From positions 2,790,001 to 2,854,000 of the forward strand of contig NZ_CP044972.1 of the NCBI RefSeq assembly GCF_010104355.1: a DNA stretch of 64,000 nucleotides. The letters are read 5' to 3'. Position numbers and translations under genes: made by a program. Every line of letters begins with the position of its first letter. Within the stretch, counting starts at the first letter, position 1. Origin of the DNA: Hydrogenophaga sp. PBL-H3 (lineage in GTDB: Bacteria > Pseudomonadota > Gammaproteobacteria > Burkholderiales > Burkholderiaceae_C). Positions 61,036 through 64,000 of the stretch are shown one piece after another. The notes under the pieces were generated by a model. It had not been told where the DNA came from. It searched no databases and worked only from the letters and a program-made list of their open reading frames with translations.

Positions 61036-62124
61036 TCAGCGGTAGATCGAGTGCGTGCCGCCCGCGAAGAAGCGGCTGTCCACGAAGGCGTCGACCTGTG
61101 CATCGGTCAGGCGGCGTTCGCTCAGGATGTCGTCACCCTGCTTCACGTACCAGTCGATGAAGGTCTTGATGGAATTGCGCGCACGCTGGGCGTTGGGCTC
61201 GCCGGCCATGAACTCCCACTGGCCCAGGTGGGTGATCTGGAACTTGGCCACTTCCACCGGCACGCGGGTTTCACGCGCGACGATCTTCGCGGCCTCGTCC
61301 ACGTTGTCCAGCGTCCAGGCCATGGCGCGTTCGCGCGAGGCCAGGAAGGCTTTCACCGCCTCGGGGTACTTGTTGACGAACTCGCGCTTGGCGAAGTAGG
61401 TCACGCGCCCGGCGTGGTTCACGTACACGCCATCGTCCGGCACATGGCCGATCACCTTGAGCTTGCCCGAGAGCCAGGCACCAGTGGCGTTGCCGGCAGC
61501 CAGGTGGGTGGTGGTGGCATCGAGCGCACCCGACAGCACCCCGGCGATGGCCACCGTGGGGTTGTCGATCGATTCGTAGCGCACGCGGCCCTTGGTCTGG
61601 CGCGTGTCCAGCGGCAGGCCCACCGAGTTGAGCGCTTCGGTGGGGGCGGACCAGTAGCAGCTGATGCGGCTGCTGCCGAACTTCTTGCCATCCAGGTCGG
61701 CCAGCGTGTTCACCGACTTGTTCGACACCGCTGCCAGGATGGGCGCGCGGTAGCGGTTGGAGGTCTCGGAGGCCCAGATGATCACGCCATCGAGCCCGTT
61801 GGCGCGGTGCACGGTGGCCGGGTAGATCATGCGCTGCGCGATCGAAATCGCCCCCTTGCTGAGGGCGCCCGTTTCCGCGCCCACCAGCTCCGCACCGCCC
61901 GATGCGATGAGGTTGACTTCGTGGGTGCCGACCTTGCTGAACTCTTCCTTGAAGATGCCTTTCTCACGGGCGATCACGGTCCACGGCGTGAGCTGCAGGT
62001 TGATGGCGGGCAGCACCTCGGCGCTGGCTGTGCCCGATTGGGCCAGCAGGCCCAGGGCCAGGGCGGCGGCACTGAGGGCGCGCAGGCGGCTGCGGGTGGG
62101 TTGGTTCTTCGTGGCGATGGTCAT
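61036..62124 (-). CDS. NitT/TauT-family ABC transporter substrate-binding protein
   Basis: A 362-residue periplasmic protein. Signal peptide with hydrophobic core ALSAAALALGLLA (cleavage near ASAEV), then INLQLTPWTVIAREKGIFKEEFSKVG, SGGAELVGAETGALSKGAISIAQRM and VAIAGVLSGALDATTTHLAAGN. The NMT1-like fold points to nitrate, sulfonate, taurine or an aromatic acid; there is no enzyme gene in this operon to narrow it. Start at MTIATKNQ with GGAGAACCCC before the ATG; a longer frame to 62184 lacks this. It is divergent from the solute-binding protein at 62296. Confidence 0.9.
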   Translation of the reverse strand: MTIATKNQPTRSRLRALSAAALALGLLAQSGTASAEVLPAINLQLTPWTVIAREKGIFKEEFSKVGTHEVNLIASGGAELVGAETGALSKGAISIAQRMIYPATVHRANGLDGVIIWASETSNRYRAPILAAVSNKSVNTLADLDGKKFGSSRISCYWSAPTEALNSVGLPLDTRQTKGRVRYESIDNPTVAIAGVLSGALDATTTHLAAGNATGAWLSGKLKVIGHVPDDGVYVNHAGRVTYFAKREFVNKYPEAVKAFLASRERAMAWTLDNVDEAAKIVARETRVPVEVAKFQITHLGQWEFMAGEPNAQRARNSIKTFIDWYVKQGDDILSERRLTDAQVDAFVDSRFFAGGTHSIYR

Positions 62125-62295
62125 GGGGTTCTCCGGGTTGGGTGTCGCGTTGTGAAGGAAGCGCCGATTCTTGGGGCGGATCACAGCCCGGCCAAGGAAG
62201 GAAAACAGGGATGCATATGCCGCGACAAATGGCGCAGATGCTTATGCGCATTTCGCCTCACACAGGCCCGCCGAGCCGCACAGAATGCCCATCCC

Positions 62296-63141
62296 ATGAA
62301 CCCACTCCATTCCCTTCAGGAGCCGCCCTTGCGCAAGCTGGCCTGGCTCACCGCACTGGGCGCCACCGCCCTGTGCGCGGCGGTGTTCGCGGCCACGCAA
62401 TCGCGTGCCGCCGCCTCCGCACCGCTGCCTGTCCAGGTGCTGCACATCGGTATCTCACCCACCACCCTGCCCGTGAGCACCGGCGAACGCGACTACACCA
62501 ACGGTGGCTTCGAGGCGGTCTACGCGCGCGAACTGGCGCGGCATCTCGGCGTCGAGGTCCAACTGGTCCCGCTGGCGCCAGGCGCCCAGGTGCAGGCCCT
62601 GCGGCAAGGCGCGGTGGATCTGGTGCTGACGCGCCCCGACAACGACCAGCAGGCACAGCACGGCATGCGCGTGTTGGGCACCGGCTACCAGTCGGGCCTG
62701 AGCGTGGCCATGCGCTCGGACACCCCTGTGCGCACCTGGAACGACCTGGCCGGACGCGTGGTCTGCACCACAGCCGAGAACGGGCGCGCCCGTGAGCAGG
62801 CCGCGCAGGTCAAGGGGCGGCTGAAGGTGTTCGCCGCGCCGGCGCAAGCCCTGGTGCAGGTGCGCACCGGCGAGTGCGCGGCGGCCATTCTCGACCGCTC
62901 GCAGCTGGATGCGCTGCTGTCGAAAAAGGAATGGCAGAAGTTCTCCGCCACCCTGCCGGCCACGGGCACCAGCCCGCTGCAAGCCTGGCTGGCCGATGGC
63001 CGCGCCGACCTGGCCGCGCCCATCCACGCGGCGGTGAACGCCATCGGCTCCAGCGCCCACTGGGCACAACGGCGCCAGACCTGGGCGGCCAACGTGGCCT
63101 TCGAGGTCTACTTCGACCAGACCGGACCGGACTGCCATTGA
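62296..63141 (+). CDS. periplasmic solute-binding protein (family 3-like)
   Basis: A 281-residue exported protein: N-terminal hydrophobic segment LTALGATALCAAVFAATQS, then VQVLHIGISPTTLPVSTGERDYTNGGFEAVYARELARHLGVEVQLVP, which is the amino-acid-binding (SBP_bac_3) entry, and ALRQGAVDLVLTRPDN and TWNDLAGRVVCTTAENGRA. It probably binds a small molecule in the periplasm; MoxJ- and PedF-type relatives of methanol dehydrogenase systems share this fold. It overlaps the di-haem peroxidase gene by four bases, so the two act together, and is not followed by permease genes. Confidence 0.8.
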   Translation: MNPLHSLQEPPLRKLAWLTALGATALCAAVFAATQSRAAASAPLPVQVLHIGISPTTLPVSTGERDYTNGGFEAVYARELARHLGVEVQLVPLAPGAQVQALRQGAVDLVLTRPDNDQQAQHGMRVLGTGYQSGLSVAMRSDTPVRTWNDLAGRVVCTTAENGRAREQAAQVKGRLKVFAAPAQALVQVRTGECAAAILDRSQLDALLSKKEWQKFSATLPATGTSPLQAWLADGRADLAAPIHAAVNAIGSSAHWAQRRQTWAANVAFEVYFDQTGPDCH

Positions 63142-64000
63142 GCCGGGCGCTGCTCTGGCTCGCTGCGCTGGGCCTGATCGGCTCGGCGGCGATGGCTGGC
63201 GAGCCGCTGCGCGCCGCCTACGAGAAGCCACCAGCTCAATGGCCCGCACCGTGGGTCGACGAGGGCGTGGCCTTCGTGGAACTCGGCGCCCTCGCGCCAC
63301 CACCCTCGCCCACTTCGGCGCGCGCGGCGCAGCTCACGAGGTTGGGCCGCCAGCTGTTCTTCGATGCCCGCCTCTCGCTGGATGGCCGCGTGTCCTGCGC
63401 CAGCTGCCACCGGCCCGACCAGGCCTGGACGCTGCGCACACCCACCGCGCCCGGCGGACGGCGCAACCCACCGGGCCTGCACGGCGTGGCCTCGCGCGCG
63501 CACTGGGCCTGGGACGGTGCCGCCGCTTCGCTGGCTGCGCAGTCGCTGCGGCCGCTGACCGACCCGCGCGAAATGGGCAACCCCTCGCTGGACGAGGTCT
63601 GGCAGCGTGTGCGGGCTGCGCCCGAGTACCGTGCACTCACCACGCCCGAGCAACTGGGCGCGGCGCTGGCGGCCTTCCAGCGCACGCTGCACGCCAGCAG
63701 CCACTTCGACCGCTTCGTGCGGGGAGAGCACCGCGCGCTCAACGACCAGGAGCTGCGAGGCCTGCACCTGTTCCGCACCCAGGCCCGCTGCGCCAACTGC
63801 CACTTCGGCCCCACGTTCAGCGATGGCCGGTTCCACAACCTCGGCATCGCCTTCTTCGGCGAACCCTCGCAGGACCTCGGCCGTTTTGAAGCGACCGGTC
63901 AATGCGAAGACGCGGGCCGCTTTCGCACCGCCAGCCTGCGCGGTGTGTCGCGCACCGCGCCCTACATGCACCACGGCCTGTTCGACACGCTTGCGGGCGT
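63138..64000 (+). CDS. di-haem cytochrome c peroxidase, MauG/CcpA family (3' truncated by window edge)
   Basis: The frame starts with TTG at 63138 inside the previous gene's stop and runs to the window end (287 codons). A signal peptide MSRALLWLAALGLIGSAAMA is followed by the N-terminal haem domain with CASCHRPDQAW and the C-terminal haem domain with CANCHFGPTFSDGRFHNLGI. Linker features are ALGAALAAFQRTLHASSHFDRF, and the late Met/His-containing GVSRTAPYMHHG. Family members reduce H2O2 or modify proteins (MauG). The pairing with a periplasmic binding protein suggests a specialised oxidase role. TTG or the ATG 18 codons later are possible starts; TTG gives the better signal peptide. Confidence 0.88.
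   Translation, partial: MSRALLWLAALGLIGSAAMAGEPLRAAYEKPPAQWPAPWVDEGVAFVELGALAPPPSPTSARAAQLTRLGRQLFFDARLSLDGRVSCASCHRPDQAWTLRTPTAPGGRRNPPGLHGVASRAHWAWDGAAASLAAQSLRPLTDPREMGNPSLDEVWQRVRAAPEYRALTTPEQLGAALAAFQRTLHASSHFDRFVRGEHRALNDQELRGLHLFRTQARCANCHFGPTFSDGRFHNLGIAFFGEPSQDLGRFEATGQCEDAGRFRTASLRGVSRTAPYMHHGLFDTLAG

Noticed and set aside
62209..62256. Cluster of GCATATGC and ATGCGCAT words between the divergent genes at 62124 and 62296, compared with the dyad at 48133.
   Set aside because: The words are individually palindromic but spacing and half-sites do not match the 48133 site, so a shared regulator motif is not supported.

Overview
The window reads as chromosomal DNA of a high-GC betaproteobacterium of the order Burkholderiales, most likely Comamonadaceae (Hydrogenophaga/Acidovorax-like). 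This is inferred from codon use, a Bug-type solute receptor, the mix of gene families, an intergenic structured repeat at 12204-12286 and a REP-like palindrome at 40848-40918. No rRNA, tRNA, CRISPR array, integrase or insertion sequence was seen. Genes are densely packed and many overlap by 4 bases.

Layout. 1-3829: end of a TonB-like protein, a DUF2855 protein, an SRAP (HMCES/YedK) DNA-protein crosslink enzyme and a Bcr-type MFS exporter. 3939-8264: a three-gene MacB/HlyD-type ABC exporter. 8257-15400: a D-glucarate/galactarate catabolic locus (garD, a LacI regulator, a Bug receptor, gudD, an HpcH/HpaI aldolase, garR) with three near-identical palindromic operators. 15410-20971: glycine-zipper protein, Crp/Fnr regulator, truncated haemoglobin and a small protein, divergent from a 1057-residue SARP/AAA/TPR regulator. 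21054-31721: thioesterase, then metal and sulfur handling: a copper P-type ATPase behind a CueR-type promoter, a Met-rich lipoprotein, periplasmic rhodanese plus metallo-hydrolase plus MOT1-type transporter, GST, a CDF efflux protein behind a second MerR-type promoter, a DMT exporter with a His-rich tail, and a 50-residue periplasmic protein with a strong terminator. 31840-34220: a TPR protein and a HupE/UreJ-type membrane protein carrying a canonical EF-hand loop.

34341-44571 is a sulfur-acquisition island: sulfate-binding protein, ssuE, ssuA, a 62-residue ORF, ssuD, a VOC protein, ssuC, a second ssuA, ssuB, a TOBE/Mop protein, cytochrome c plus flavocytochrome-c-type flavoprotein, and a CysB-family regulator. 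Sulfonate is imported by SsuABC, desulfonated by SsuD with FMNH2 from SsuE, and the cytochrome/flavoprotein pair may deal with reduced sulfur. 44605-45842 is an AbiEii-type toxin-antitoxin pair with twin operators and an apparently leaderless antitoxin. 47560-48208 is a gene graveyard. 48209-53454 is a second sulfonate/taurine-like locus (TauD dioxygenase, ABC importer, FAD/NAD(P)-binding protein).

53461-58781 groups an OmpA-like lipoprotein, a cyclic-nucleotide-binding patatin phospholipase, a CHASE2 class III nucleotide cyclase and a FecR-domain protein. This is the best candidate for an undescribed signalling unit, with the cyclase making the ligand of the adjacent phospholipase. 58923-62124 is a third NitT/TauT-type ABC importer with a trailing TPR gene. 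62296-64000 holds a periplasmic solute-binding protein overlapping a di-haem MauG/CcpA-type peroxidase that runs off the window.
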